Positions 53,199 to 62,310 of a DNA stretch of 64,000 bases are shown here, one piece after another. The translations under genes were made by a program, and so were the position numbers. Source of the stretch: Wenxinia saemankumensis (lineage in GTDB: Bacteria; Pseudomonadota; Alphaproteobacteria; Rhodobacterales; Rhodobacteraceae); contig NZ_FQYO01000003.1 in NCBI RefSeq assembly GCF_900141735.1, positions 666,076 through 730,075 of the forward strand. The letters run 5' to 3'. The notes below the pieces were generated by a model. That model was not told the DNA's origin. It saw only the letters and a program-made list of their open reading frames with translations, and ran no database searches. The stretch's first letter is position 1. Every line of letters begins with the position of its first letter.

Positions 53199-53782
53199 CC
53201 TGGCCCCTCGCAGCACAATCCCACCTCGCGTCCCGCGCGGGGATCGACACCCGCTGGCTGGTCTGGCTCGACGTGGCCGACCCGGCGGGCGATCCGTTCG
53301 GGGTCGGTTTCTGGACCGGCGACGATCACCAGACGATCACGGCCGAGGGCCAGAGCCGCCTCTACTACGGCGCGCAGGGTAGCCTGGTGGTGCCGCCCAT
53401 CAACTATGCCGGCGGAACCACGATCCAGTCGCTCGACATCCGCATGGCGGTCTCGCCCGAGGCGGAGACGGTCGTGCGGGGCTACCAGACCCGGTTCGGC
53501 CGGGCGGAGGTCCACTGCGCGCTCTTCGATCCGGCCGGCATGCAGCTGCGCGGCCTGCGCAAGTATTTCCGAGGCATCATCGACGGCAATCCGCTCGTGA
53601 CGCCGGAGGTGAACGGCGCGGCCTCGATCACGCTGAAGCTCGTCTCGGCCGCCCGGCGCGGCACGATGACCCAGAACGGCCGCAAGAGCGACGAGGCGCA
53701 GCGCGCGCGCCATGCCGGGGACCGCTTCCGCAAGTACGGCGCGCTCGGCCGGGTGACGTCCGACGCCTGGGGGACGCGATGA
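53195..53782 (+). CDS. Minor tail protein, hub component
   Basis: A 195-residue protein resembling the hub proteins of GTA-like tails (place of gp13/DUF2163). It shows WLVWLDVADPAGDPFGVGFW, then YYGAQGSLVVPPINYAGGTT and LVSAARRGTMTQNGRKSDEAQ, followed by HAGDRFRKYG. Starts in an ATGA overlap with the previous gene. Role from context. Confidence 0.65.
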   Translation: MTWPLAAQSHLASRAGIDTRWLVWLDVADPAGDPFGVGFWTGDDHQTITAEGQSRLYYGAQGSLVVPPINYAGGTTIQSLDIRMAVSPEAETVVRGYQTRFGRAEVHCALFDPAGMQLRGLRKYFRGIIDGNPLVTPEVNGAASITLKLVSAARRGTMTQNGRKSDEAQRARHAGDRFRKYGALGRVTSDAWGTR

Positions 53783-54171
53783 CCCGGCTGCCTGACTGGC
53801 GCCCGCGCCTCGAGGCGGTCCTGCGAGATGCCCGCGGCCGGGCTTTTGCCTACGGGGCGTGGGACTGCGCGCTCTTCGCGGCCGACTGCATCGCCGCGAT
53901 GACCGGCAAGGACCCGGCCGCCGAGCTGCGGGGCTACGACAGCTTCCGCGCCGGGCTCGATCGACTGCGCGCGCTCGGACATGCGGGACATGTCTCCTAC
54001 GCCGCGACGCTCTTCCCGGAGATCTCGGCCGAGCAGCTGCGCGCGGGCGACCTCGCCGTCCTCTCCGGCCGGACGCTCGCCATCTGCCAGGGGCGGCTGA
54101 TCTACGCGCCGAGCCGGCAGGGCCTCGCCATCGCCGACCGCTCCACCGTCACGAGGGCCTTCCGCGTATGA
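53779..54171 (+). CDS. NlpC/P60-like tail peptidase (DUF6950 type)
   Basis: A 130-residue protein with the catalytic-type cysteine in FAYGAWDCALFAADCIAAMTG, a following GYDSFRAGLDRLRALG and a late LRAGDLAVLSG. This pattern is that of small NlpC/P60-like hydrolases encoded before the tail tip gene, which open the cell wall during DNA entry. ATGA overlaps on both sides. Confidence 0.75.
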   Translation: MTRLPDWRPRLEAVLRDARGRAFAYGAWDCALFAADCIAAMTGKDPAAELRGYDSFRAGLDRLRALGHAGHVSYAATLFPEISAEQLRAGDLAVLSGRTLAICQGRLIYAPSRQGLAIADRSTVTRAFRV

Positions 54172-57100
54172 TCGTCCTCGCCCTCGCCGTCGGTATCCTC
54201 CTTGCCACCGCGCTCCCCGCGGCGGCGGATCCGGCCACCATGATCATCTCCGCTGTCGGGGCCACCGGCTGGCTGGCGGCCGGCATCCGCATCGCCGTCG
54301 GCGTCGGCCTCTCGCTCCTCGGCAACGCCTTGCAGCGCAAGAGCCAGCGCGACCAGTCCTCGCCCGGCATCCGGACCGAGGTGACGCTGGCCGGAGACAC
54401 GACGCCGCAGAGCTTCGTCCTCGGCACCTGCGCGACGGCCGGCCATCTCGTCGCGCCTTTCTATGCCACCAGCAGCGGCGGAGGCTTCAAGAACACCGAC
54501 CGCTACGCGATTGTCGGCCTCGGCGACCTGCCGATCACCGGCTTCTCTCGGTTCTGGGTGAACGGCACGAGCTTCACGCCCGGGTCGAGCCTCGTCGACG
54601 TCTCGCCCGCCGATGATGGCGCCTGGTGGCCGAACGCCGAGAGCCGGGCGAACTTCCGCGGCGACGGCGACTTCCCGACGATGAACATGTGGTTCTTCGA
54701 CGGCACCCAGACCGCCGCCTTCCAGCGCCTGGTCGACCGGTTCGGGGATCACGACGAGCGGCCCTGGACGTCGGCGATGGTGGGGCGGAACATCCCCTAC
54801 GCCGTCTTCCGCTACGAGTACGACCCCGAGTTCTGGCGCGGCGAGCCGGAGATCCTGATCGAGGTTCAGGGGATCAAGCTCTACGACCCGCGCACCGGCC
54901 AGACGGCCTTCACCGAGAACCCGGTCGTGATGGTCTGGAACATCCTGCGGGGCATCGACCTGCCGGGTGGCGGGACCTATGGCCTCGACGTCGACGATGC
55001 CGATCTGCCCGCCGCCGTTTGGGAAGCGGCGATGGATGCCTGCGACCAGGACGTGGGCGGGAATGCCCGCTTCCGAGCGGGCTACGAGGTCTACATGGCG
55101 ACCGCCGAGCATGGTGGCGAGGCCCCGCTTGACGTGATCGACAAGCTGCTCGACGTCTGCCTGGGCGAGGTGGTCGATGCCGGGGGGCAGTGGCTAATCC
55201 GCATCGGCGAGCCCGGCCTCGCCGCGGCGATGATCTCCGACGAGGACGTGCTGCGCTCGAAGCCGCAGGAGCTCGACCCGTTCCGCGGGCTGTCCGAGAC
55301 CTTCAACGCCGTGACGGCCACCTATCCCGATGCCGACCAGCTCTGGCAGCCGGTCGAGGCGCCGATCCGGATCGACGCCGCCGCCGAGGCGGCCGACGGC
55401 GAGCGCCTCGTCGCGCATCTCGACCTGCCGGCCTGCCCGCATTCCGGCCAGGTGCAGAGGCTGCAGCGCGCCTATCTCAAGGACGCGCGGCGGATGCGTC
55501 GGCACACGATCACCCTGCCGCCGGACTACGGCTACCTGATGCCGCTCGACACGCTGGAATGGACCAGCGCGCGCAACGGCTACATCGCCAAGCTCTTCGA
55601 GGTGGGCGAGATCGCGACCGACCCGCGCACGCTCTGCGTGACGCTCTCGCTGCGCGAGGTCGACCCGGACGATTACGACTGGCAGTCCGGGTTCGCCCTG
55701 CCGACCGACGCGCCCTCGAGCGAGGCGGTGATCGCCGGAAAGCAGACCCTCCCGGGGCTGATAGTCGAGCCATGCTCGAGCGTCGATGCCGGCGGCACGC
55801 AGCGGCGGGCCGGCATCCGGATCCGCTGGACGCCCCCGCTGCCCGGCGTCCGGGGCGTGTCGTGGGAAGTCCGGCTGGCGGCCGACGACACGATGATCCT
55901 GGAGGGCTCCACCGCCGACGTCTCGACCGGGCGGGCGACCCTCTACGATGGCCTGCTGCCGGGCACGGACTACGAGGTCCGCGTCGACGGGCAGTCGCGC
56001 CTGATCGCGCCTTCCTCCTGGATCCCGGTCACCACACCGGATGCGCGGATCCGGACGGAGGATATCGGGCTCGGTGCCATCATCCGCGACCGGATCGCCG
56101 ATGGAGCGGTCAACACCGCCAAGTTCGCCCAAGGCATCGAGCCCGTGGGCCTGGTCACGAGCGGGTCGCTGCCCACGACGAAGAGCACGCAGGTCATCTT
56201 CTACGAGGGCAGCCTCTACCGCTGGAACGGTGCTTCGTATGTGAAGAGCGTAGCTTCGGCGGACATCGCGGGCCAGGTGCAGGCGGCGCAGATCGCGGGG
56301 CTCGAGGCCTCCAAGATCACCGGCAAGCTCACCGATGCGCAGCTCGACGCGATCGCCGCGGCGAAGCTCACGGGCCAGATCACGGAGACCCAGATCACCA
56401 ACGGCGCCATCAGCACGCCCAAACTCGCCGCTGGTGCAGTCGTTGCCGCGAAGATCGCGGCCGAGGCGGTGGTGGCCGAGAAGATCGCCGCCGAGGCCAT
56501 CACGAGCGAGAAGATCAGAGCCGGCGCAGTGGAGACGGCGAAGCTGGCAGCCGGTGCGGTGGAGGCGAGCAAGATCGCCGCGGGCGCGGTCGTGGCCGAG
56601 AAGATCGGAGCGGGCGCCGTCGAGGCCGACAAGATCGCCGCCAATGCGATCATCGCCGGCAAGATCGCTGCGGGCGCGGTCAGCACGTCCGAGCTGGCTG
56701 CTGGGGCAGTCAGCACGGCCAAGCTCGCCGCCGGTGCCGTCACGGCTCAGAAGATCACGGTCGCCGATCTCGCCGCCCTCGGGATCAAGGTCGTCACCGC
56801 CGACATCGTGGACGCCGCCGTGGACACGCTGAAGCTCGCGGGCAAGGCGGTGACCGTCCCATCTTACGCCTACGCGCTCGAAAAGATCGACATCGACGAC
56901 GGCAACTGGCAGACGATCAGCCGCCTCTTCGTCGACCGCCGCGGGTTCGCGACCTCCCTCGGCTTCTCCTTCACCCTCGACGGACACGGCTTCTCCGTGG
57001 TCGACCTCGGGCTCTTCCGCCGCCCGCGCGGGACCAGCGTGGGGTCCGAGGTCGAGATCAAGCGCTTCACGGTCAACACCGGCCCGAACGGGCGGATGGA

Positions 57101-57245
57101 TCACCGCACGATCCTCAGCGCCGACCTGCAGCCGGCAGTCGAAAAGACCGTGTTCCGGGTGAAGGCCCGCCTCGCCAACATCGGCGGCAACAACCGGGCG
57201 AACATCTGGCGCCGCTACTTCCACGCCGTGCAGTATCAGAGGTAG
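54168..57245 (+). CDS. Tail tip / host-specificity protein (gpJ-like)
   Basis: A 1025-residue protein, the largest of the tail cluster. A hydrophobic start (VLALAVGILLATALPAAA) is followed by a helix (GIRIAVGVGLSLLGNALQ), the central hub domains (MVWNILRGIDLPGGGTYGLD), a fibronectin-like domain (about residues 540-620) and a long array of ten-residue repeats (about 740-870). It ends in a beta-rich domain. It forms the tail tip and probably starts the side or central fibre. ATG overlaps the peptidase stop. Confidence 0.9.
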   Translation: MIVLALAVGILLATALPAAADPATMIISAVGATGWLAAGIRIAVGVGLSLLGNALQRKSQRDQSSPGIRTEVTLAGDTTPQSFVLGTCATAGHLVAPFYATSSGGGFKNTDRYAIVGLGDLPITGFSRFWVNGTSFTPGSSLVDVSPADDGAWWPNAESRANFRGDGDFPTMNMWFFDGTQTAAFQRLVDRFGDHDERPWTSAMVGRNIPYAVFRYEYDPEFWRGEPEILIEVQGIKLYDPRTGQTAFTENPVVMVWNILRGIDLPGGGTYGLDVDDADLPAAVWEAAMDACDQDVGGNARFRAGYEVYMATAEHGGEAPLDVIDKLLDVCLGEVVDAGGQWLIRIGEPGLAAAMISDEDVLRSKPQELDPFRGLSETFNAVTATYPDADQLWQPVEAPIRIDAAAEAADGERLVAHLDLPACPHSGQVQRLQRAYLKDARRMRRHTITLPPDYGYLMPLDTLEWTSARNGYIAKLFEVGEIATDPRTLCVTLSLREVDPDDYDWQSGFALPTDAPSSEAVIAGKQTLPGLIVEPCSSVDAGGTQRRAGIRIRWTPPLPGVRGVSWEVRLAADDTMILEGSTADVSTGRATLYDGLLPGTDYEVRVDGQSRLIAPSSWIPVTTPDARIRTEDIGLGAIIRDRIADGAVNTAKFAQGIEPVGLVTSGSLPTTKSTQVIFYEGSLYRWNGASYVKSVASADIAGQVQAAQIAGLEASKITGKLTDAQLDAIAAAKLTGQITETQITNGAISTPKLAAGAVVAAKIAAEAVVAEKIAAEAITSEKIRAGAVETAKLAAGAVEASKIAAGAVVAEKIGAGAVEADKIAANAIIAGKIAAGAVSTSELAAGAVSTAKLAAGAVTAQKITVADLAALGIKVVTADIVDAAVDTLKLAGKAVTVPSYAYALEKIDIDDGNWQTISRLFVDRRGFATSLGFSFTLDGHGFSVVDLGLFRRPRGTSVGSEVEIKRFTVNTGPNGRMDHRTILSADLQPAVEKTVFRVKARLANIGGNNRANIWRRYFHAVQYQR
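56397..56760 (+). repeat. Thirty-base tandem repeats coding decapeptide units
   Basis: About twelve imperfect units of the form AGAV-x-x-x-KIA (for example AAGAVVAAKI, AEAVVAEKIA, AGAVETAKLA, AGAVEASKIA) run through the tail tip gene. Such repeats form a trimeric beta-helix or coiled fibre shaft. At the DNA level they are imperfect 30-mers prone to length change by recombination. Confidence 0.8.
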
Positions 57246-57248
57246 GTC

Positions 57249-59060
57249 GTGGCCCAGTTCATCGTCTACGACACTGCGCAGAGCAACAGCGGCAACACCA
57301 GCTTCAAGCTGGTTCTGCGCTGGGGCGCCTGCGCCGACGAGGATGTTGCAGACCAAGCGGATGGCGGGACCGAGGTCGCCCGCGCGGTGACCGTCGATCT
57401 CGATGCTCTCTACGGTCAGAACCCGAACAACATCCCCAAGGTCTACTACCACCCGGGGGCGGATCAGTTCGTCGCGGGCACGGAGGTCGTCGAGGATGCG
57501 TCCGTGCGGGGCTATGCGACAGGCGAGAACTACGCAGCCGGGTCGAACTTCGAGAACGAGGCCCGCAATCCTTGGGACATGCGAGCGGGCTTCTACGGGC
57601 TCAGCACCAATGCCGCCAAGGCGGGGGTGCAGTCCCTGCGGCTCGACGCTCACAGCGCAGCGCGCATCTATCCTCTCCTGCAGCCGATCGAGGTGGCCGA
57701 GGGCGAGGTGCTATTCTTCCGGATCTGGGTCCGGGCGAACTCGGCCTATGACGGAGGCGGTCAGAACCTGTCAAAGCTGCGGATCGCCAATGCGCAGACC
57801 GACGCGCTGCTCGGTGAGATCGGCTATGCCGCCTCGGACTTCGCCGCCCGCAACGAATGGGTGAAGAAGACCCTGACCTTCACCGTCCCTGCCGGGGTCA
57901 CGGAGATCCTGCCGCAGCTCACCGCCGACCACACGGCGGGCCTCCTTTACATCGACCTCGTCAAGATCGTGAAGCGCAAGACCGAGGAGGATCTCGACGA
58001 TGCCGCGGTGAAGGGCCGCAATGTCGACCGGCCGAGCCTGCTGACGGACCTCGCGGGCGACGACACGCCCTTCGTGAAGGACACCAACATCAGCGGGCAG
58101 CTGAAGGGGGCGAAGATCTGGACGCCGACGCTCGCGCTCCCGGACCGCGAAAACCTCCTCAGCGATCCGGAGATGGAGGATCCCGCCGCCTGGGGCTTCC
58201 CGTCCCTGACGCGCGTGCGTCCGGGCAGCCCGCTCTGGCGGTCGCAGTATGCCCTGGTCCTGTCGGGCGCGGCCGGCGACTTCGTCGTCATCAACAGCGG
58301 CCTCTTCATCGCCGAGCCGGACGAGAGGTTCTTCGCGCAGGCGCAGGGGCAGGTGATGGCCGGCACCGGCCGGGTCGGGGCGCAGATCCAGTGGTTCGAC
58401 AAGGACCTCGTCAGCCTCGGCTTCTCCGCCGTCGGCAGCGGGATCGCCAATGCGGGCGTGCCGTGGACCTTCAAGACGAACGGCGCCGTGGCGCCGGCCG
58501 GGACCTATTACGGCCGCCTCCAGCTCATCAAGTACAACGACGGCGCGACCGAGGTCCGGGTGGGTGGGCCGGTCGTGCGCCGGAAGGTGAAGCGCGATCT
58601 CGTCATGGCGGCCGCGGTGGGCACCATCGAGATCGAGGCCGATGCGACCACGATCCAGCAATACGGCGTCGGGAGCGGGCACGCGCTGTCGGGCATCACC
58701 AGTCGCGTGCTGGTGAGCTTCGACGTCAACCGTCAGCAGGGCTACCGCACCTCGCTCATCTCGAGCTTCGACATCAATATCCAGGGCATGTCGCCGACGA
58801 GCGATCGGGCCCGGATCCGGCACTGGATCGAGCGGGCCGGCGTCGAGCTCAAGGGCACGTCGATGCACCTGCAGAGGAGCGGGCAGGGCGGAGACGGGGA
58901 TCTGACTTTCGCCGGGCCCTTCGTCGTCCGGCTGACCGACAACAATTCCGTCGGCGGCGTCGTGCAATACCGATCGCGCCTGGAGGTCATCTCAATCCCC
59001 GCCGGAGCGACGATCAACATCTCGAACGTCGACCTCTCCGCAGAACAGGTGCTCCGATGA
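57249..59060 (+). CDS. Tail fibre / receptor-binding protein
   Basis: A 603-residue beta-rich protein directly after the tail tip gene (GTG start). It has two jelly-roll-like, carbohydrate-binding-type parts (about residues 80-220, with YPLLQPIEVAEGEVLFFRIW and LRIANAQTDALLGEIGYAAS; and about 300-450, with ALVLSGAAGDFVVINSGLFI). A C-terminal domain follows (SFDVNRQQGYRTSLISSFDI). It is the likely host-binding fibre. Confidence 0.75.
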   Translation: MAQFIVYDTAQSNSGNTSFKLVLRWGACADEDVADQADGGTEVARAVTVDLDALYGQNPNNIPKVYYHPGADQFVAGTEVVEDASVRGYATGENYAAGSNFENEARNPWDMRAGFYGLSTNAAKAGVQSLRLDAHSAARIYPLLQPIEVAEGEVLFFRIWVRANSAYDGGGQNLSKLRIANAQTDALLGEIGYAASDFAARNEWVKKTLTFTVPAGVTEILPQLTADHTAGLLYIDLVKIVKRKTEEDLDDAAVKGRNVDRPSLLTDLAGDDTPFVKDTNISGQLKGAKIWTPTLALPDRENLLSDPEMEDPAAWGFPSLTRVRPGSPLWRSQYALVLSGAAGDFVVINSGLFIAEPDERFFAQAQGQVMAGTGRVGAQIQWFDKDLVSLGFSAVGSGIANAGVPWTFKTNGAVAPAGTYYGRLQLIKYNDGATEVRVGGPVVRRKVKRDLVMAAAVGTIEIEADATTIQQYGVGSGHALSGITSRVLVSFDVNRQQGYRTSLISSFDINIQGMSPTSDRARIRHWIERAGVELKGTSMHLQRSGQGGDGDLTFAGPFVVRLTDNNSVGGVVQYRSRLEVISIPAGATINISNVDLSAEQVLR

Positions 59061-59530
59061 ACCCGGACGATTTTGTCGAGGCTCCGCCGCCCGTCGAGGG
59101 CGAAGACCCCTATTCGACCTTCAATGACTTCTTCGCCGTCTATCGGAAGGACACCGGCGAGATCGTCAGCGCCGGTTCCGGGGGGCTGATCGGGATCGAC
59201 ACGGAGACGCACGGGATCTGGCGCTTCGAGCACGAGGGTCCGCCGCGCGACATCTTCGGCTGGTACGTCCCGGAGAGCGGCCCGGCCGAGCGACCGGCGC
59301 CCTACGGATTCCCGGCAGCCGCGCGGGCACCCTTCTCAGTGGATCTGACCTACTGGCCGGAGGGCACCGCGATCGCGGTGATGAACGAGGCGCTCGAGGA
59401 GAGCACGTTCACCACCGACGCGGCCGATCCCGTGCTGACCCTCGCGGATCCCGGCCGCTGGCGCCTGATCGTCGAGCCCCCGTTCCCGTACCGCGACGAG
59501 ACCGTTTACGTCGAGGTGACGCATGCCTGA
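59057..59530 (+). CDS. Fibre-associated protein
   Basis: A 157-residue protein overlapping the fibre gene by four bases. It contains DPYSTFNDFFAVYRKDTGEI, then VSAGSGGLIGIDTETHGIWR, which resembles tail fibre assembly or distal fibre accessory proteins. Function is from context only. Confidence 0.55.
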   Translation: MNPDDFVEAPPPVEGEDPYSTFNDFFAVYRKDTGEIVSAGSGGLIGIDTETHGIWRFEHEGPPRDIFGWYVPESGPAERPAPYGFPAAARAPFSVDLTYWPEGTAIAVMNEALEESTFTTDAADPVLTLADPGRWRLIVEPPFPYRDETVYVEVTHA

Positions 59531-59951
59531 GTTCCGCCAGAACCTGCCGGACGCGAAGCTGCGCGCGCGGGGCGAGATCAACGGGCGCATCGGGGCGGTG
59601 CGGCGCTCCTTCATCACGGACCTGCCGGCGCAGGAGATCGCCTACTCGAACAAGGAAGCGGAGGCGCTGCGCTACATCATGCTTCCCGAGCCGCCGGCCG
59701 ACCTGACAGGGTTCCCGTATCTGGCGGCCGAGACCGGGTTCACCGCCCCGACACCGCTCGAGCTGGCGACCCTCTGGCTGACGATGGCCGGGCAGTGGGA
59801 GATCGCGAACCAGGTGATCGAGGGCATCCGCTCCCGGCACCTCGCGCTCGTCGAGCAGGCCGTCAGCGTGGGGGCGACGCGGGACCAGGTCGCGGCCTTC
59901 GCGGCGGAGCTCGACGCCGCTCTCGCCGCCCTCCGGAGCGCCGCGGCCTGA
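59523..59951 (+). CDS. Tail fibre assembly-like protein
   Basis: A 142-residue helical protein, overlapping the previous gene by eight bases. It starts MPEFRQNLPDAKLRARGEIN and continues ITDLPAQEIAYSNKEAEALR, then a long helix (EGIRSRHLALVEQAVSVGAT). It resembles the phage chaperones that assemble tail fibres; not certain. Confidence 0.55.
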   Translation: MPEFRQNLPDAKLRARGEINGRIGAVRRSFITDLPAQEIAYSNKEAEALRYIMLPEPPADLTGFPYLAAETGFTAPTPLELATLWLTMAGQWEIANQVIEGIRSRHLALVEQAVSVGATRDQVAAFAAELDAALAALRSAAA

Positions 59952-60265
59952 TGTGGGTTCCTGACGGCGACGGCTACCGCCTGACCGCGCCGCTGGTCTG
60001 GGGCATCGGCCGTGCGGGGGGGCCGCAGGTCGTGGTGCCGGCGGGGTTCGCCTTCGACGTCTCGGTCCCGCGTCCGCTGCGGCCCCGGTTTCGAGGCGAG
60101 GCGGTCCTACGCGCGGCCTGCCTGCACGACTGGTGCCTCGCCGACGGTTGGCGCTGGGTCGCCGCAGCGGCCGTCTTCGAGGAGGTGCTGGCCGAGGGCG
60201 GGGTCAGCTGGTGGCGCCGGGCGGCGATGGTCGGCGCGGTGCGGATGTGGGGGTGGGTGCGATGA
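59951..60265 (+). CDS. DUF1353 phage protein
   Basis: A 104-residue protein of the DUF1353 family: VVPAGFAFDVSVPRPLRPRF, then AACLHDWCLADGWRWVAAA with the conserved HDW motif. It is frequent beside lysis and tail genes; function unknown. It starts at TGATG with the previous gene and overlaps the holin-like gene by four bases. Confidence 0.8.
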   Translation: MWVPDGDGYRLTAPLVWGIGRAGGPQVVVPAGFAFDVSVPRPLRPRFRGEAVLRAACLHDWCLADGWRWVAAAAVFEEVLAEGGVSWWRRAAMVGAVRMWGWVR

Positions 60266-60594
60266 ACGGGGGCAGCATGCCGATAGTCGATCAGGTGCGG
60301 GCTCTCTACGAGGCCATGCCCGAGCAGATCAGCGCACTCATTCTGGCGGGGGCGGCAGGGGCCTATACCCGCGCCGTCTTCGCGCCGGAGGAGAGCTGGA
60401 AGCGTCGGATCCTCGAGGGGATCGCCGGGGCGTTCGGGGCCATCTTCCTGGGTGGTCTGGTCGGCCACGCGATCGACGCCGTCGTGGGCGGCGGGACGTG
60501 GGCCTACCTCGCGGCCGGCTTCATCATGGGCGAGGGCGGGATCGCAGCGATCCGGGGCGTCCGAAAGACCATCATGGACAAGGGGGCGAAATGA
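60262..60594 (+). CDS. Holin-like membrane protein
   Basis: A 110-residue protein with three hydrophobic segments (ISALILAGAAGAYTRAVF, IAGAFGAIFLGGLVGHAI, TWAYLAAGFIMGEGGIAA) and a basic C-terminus (IRGVRKTIMDKGAK). It matches the LydA/lambda-S-like phage holin pattern. It lies upstream of the endolysin. An internal Met at residue 6 could give a second, shorter product, as in dual-start holins. Confidence 0.75.
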   Translation: MNGGSMPIVDQVRALYEAMPEQISALILAGAAGAYTRAVFAPEESWKRRILEGIAGAFGAIFLGGLVGHAIDAVVGGGTWAYLAAGFIMGEGGIAAIRGVRKTIMDKGAK

Positions 60595-60896
60595 ACTGGC
60601 TGCTGCTCTGCAACAACGTCACCTCCGTCGCGGTCGTGCTGATGTGCTGGTGGCTCACGCACAGCAACTCGCGCGGGCTCTTCCCGGGCCGGTGGATCGC
60701 CGCGCTCTACTCGCTGCTGGGCCTCAGCGTGTTGCTCACCGGGGTGGTGCGCAATCTCGCCGTCATGCCCTTCGACGCGGTCCCCTGGTTCATCGTGGCC
60801 ACGAAGGGGATCCTCGCGATCGTGCTTCTGCTCGAGGTTTACCGGCGGGCCCGCATCACCCGGATGATGCGGCAGCACCCTCCGGCGCCGCTCTGA
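60591..60896 (+). CDS. Small phage membrane protein (lysis cassette)
   Basis: A 101-residue protein with three predicted membrane helices (VTSVAVVLMCWWLTH, IAALYSLLGLSVLLTGVV, FIVATKGILAIVLLLEVY) and a basic tail. It starts in an ATGA overlap with the holin-like gene, so it is probably a second holin or antiholin. No family recognised. Confidence 0.65.
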   Translation: MNWLLLCNNVTSVAVVLMCWWLTHSNSRGLFPGRWIAALYSLLGLSVLLTGVVRNLAVMPFDAVPWFIVATKGILAIVLLLEVYRRARITRMMRQHPPAPL

Positions 60897-61164
60897 CGGA
60901 CGACGGTGAGACGCGGACCGGGAACTCGGCAGGGCCGCGCTCGGCCCGCGCCTCGTCTGGACGCTGACACAACGCCGAAAAAAAGGCGACCCCTGAGGGC
61001 CGCCCTGAAGCCGGGATACGAGGCTTGAGCGAATACTCAATACCGAGCGACCGGTGATGGCAATGGTGCTTGGCTGAAGGTCAGAAGGACGGCCCGAAGC
61101 TGATGGGCCGCCCTTCCCGGGGGAAACAAGTCACGAGTGAGGCCGACGCTAACCCGCCGCTCTG
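60897..61164. other. Non-coding gap in the lysis region
   Basis: Contains two phage-style terminator-like inverted repeats. One lies near 60979-61010 after a run of A. The other is CGGCCC (61090-61095) with GGGCCG (61105-61110) followed by CCCTT. No gene seen. Confidence 0.45.
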
Positions 61165-61392
61165 ATGGCGCAAAAACACGATCTGCTCACCGCAGCTGAC
61201 CTTGGTAAGGTCGAGCGCCAAATGCGGAGATTGGTGGGCAGGCAGTTCCCCTGGACCGGGGCGCCGCCTGCCCGATGCTCAAATGCCGATTGGTGGTGGG
61301 CGAGCATGCGCCGAGGCTACGCCGTCAATTGCGATTCCGGCAACACGCTTTGCGCGGTAGCTCTCGACGCAGTTTCCCGACCCGGGAAATGA
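61165..61392 (+). CDS. Hypothetical phage protein
   Basis: A 75-residue ORF (LLTAADLGKVERQMRRLVGR, then ADWWWASMRRGYAVNCDSG) with no ribosome site and no known domain. The DNA is less GC-rich than around it. It may be a real small gene or chance. Confidence 0.4.
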   Translation: MAQKHDLLTAADLGKVERQMRRLVGRQFPWTGAPPARCSNADWWWASMRRGYAVNCDSGNTLCAVALDAVSRPGK

Positions 61393-61529
61393 GACGGACG
61401 GCTCCTGGCAGAGCCGCCCGTCGGGGGTGTCCTGTGTCTGGACGGCTCTCAGTACCCCTCCTGATCGATCCCGCCAAGCGCAATCCGTCCCCCGCCCGCC
61501 GGCGGGGCTTCAACTTATGGAGAAACCCC

Positions 61530-62291
61530 ATGCCCGACTTCCGCCTCGACAATTCCGGCTTTACCCGCGCCGAAGGGATCTGGCTGCAGCAGCGCCTGGA
61601 GGCGCACGGCTTCGATCCGGGCCCGATCGACGGCTTCGTCGGCCCGCCCGCCTGGGCGCCGCGCACCACCGCCGCCATCGTCGCCTTCAAGCGGTCGCAG
61701 GGTTTCATCGCGCGGCCCTTCGTCGGGCCGAAGACATGGGCAGCGCTGCACGCGGAGCGGGGCCTCGGCGCGCCGCAGGTGCCCGATCGCCTCCCGCCTT
61801 GGGTGCGCGAGGCGCTGCGCGTGAAGGGCTGGCACGAGCGGGCGAACAACGCCGAGCTGCGGGACTGGCTGGCCTCCGACGGGCATGCCCTCGGGGATCC
61901 GGCCGTCTTCCCGTGGTGCGGCGATCTCGTGGAGACCGCCATCCGCCTGAGCCTGTCGAACGAGCCGTTTCCCGGGCCGCTCGGGCGGAACCCCTACTGG
62001 GCGCTGAACTGGCGGCATTTCGGCGAAGCGATAACCGGCGCGCCCCCGCTGGGTGCGGTCGGCTCGATCCGCCGCAACGGGGGCGGGCACGTCTTCTTCG
62101 TCGTCGGGCAAGACCGCAGCCGGTTCTTCGCCCTCGGCGGCAACCAGTCGAACACGGTCTCCGTCGTGCCGATCGACAAGAGCCGCTGCGCCGAGGCGGG
62201 CACCTTCCGCTGGCCGGTCTCCTATAGCGGGCCGCGCCTGGCGCTGCCCACGCTCACCTCCTCCGAAGCCTCGGCGATCGAGTTCGCCTGA
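61530..62291 (+). CDS. Endolysin with peptidoglycan-binding and CHAP/NlpC-type domains
   Basis: A 253-residue lysis enzyme. The N-terminal peptidoglycan-binding domain covers about residues 12-80 (EGIWLQQRLEAHGFDPGPID and TTAAIVAFKRSQGFI). The C-terminal peptidase belongs to the TIGR02594-like group, with catalytic C130 in VFPWCGDLVE and H187 in GGGHVFFVVGQ. No signal peptide, so it depends on the holin. GGAG stands 8 bases before the ATG at 61530. Confidence 0.85.
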   Translation: MPDFRLDNSGFTRAEGIWLQQRLEAHGFDPGPIDGFVGPPAWAPRTTAAIVAFKRSQGFIARPFVGPKTWAALHAERGLGAPQVPDRLPPWVREALRVKGWHERANNAELRDWLASDGHALGDPAVFPWCGDLVETAIRLSLSNEPFPGPLGRNPYWALNWRHFGEAITGAPPLGAVGSIRRNGGGHVFFVVGQDRSRFFALGGNQSNTVSVVPIDKSRCAEAGTFRWPVSYSGPRLALPTLTSSEASAIEFA

Positions 62292-62310
62292 CCCCGAAAG
62301 GACCCCCGAC

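Noticed and set aside
41444..54171. Gene transfer agent cluster
   Set aside because: The gp10-like protein and hub order recall the Rhodobacter GTA. However, integrase, repressor, replication genes, HNH and small terminase, a holin cassette and attachment at a tRNA point to a temperate phage.
55194..57653. Long minus-strand open frame opposite the tail tip gene
   Set aside because: Arg/Asp/Leu/Gly-rich shadow of the repeat-bearing tail gene; no motifs and no ribosome site.
61393..61421. GACGG...CCGTC hairpin after the hypothetical gene in the lysis region
   Set aside because: The stem is interrupted and no T-tract follows, so I do not call it a terminator.
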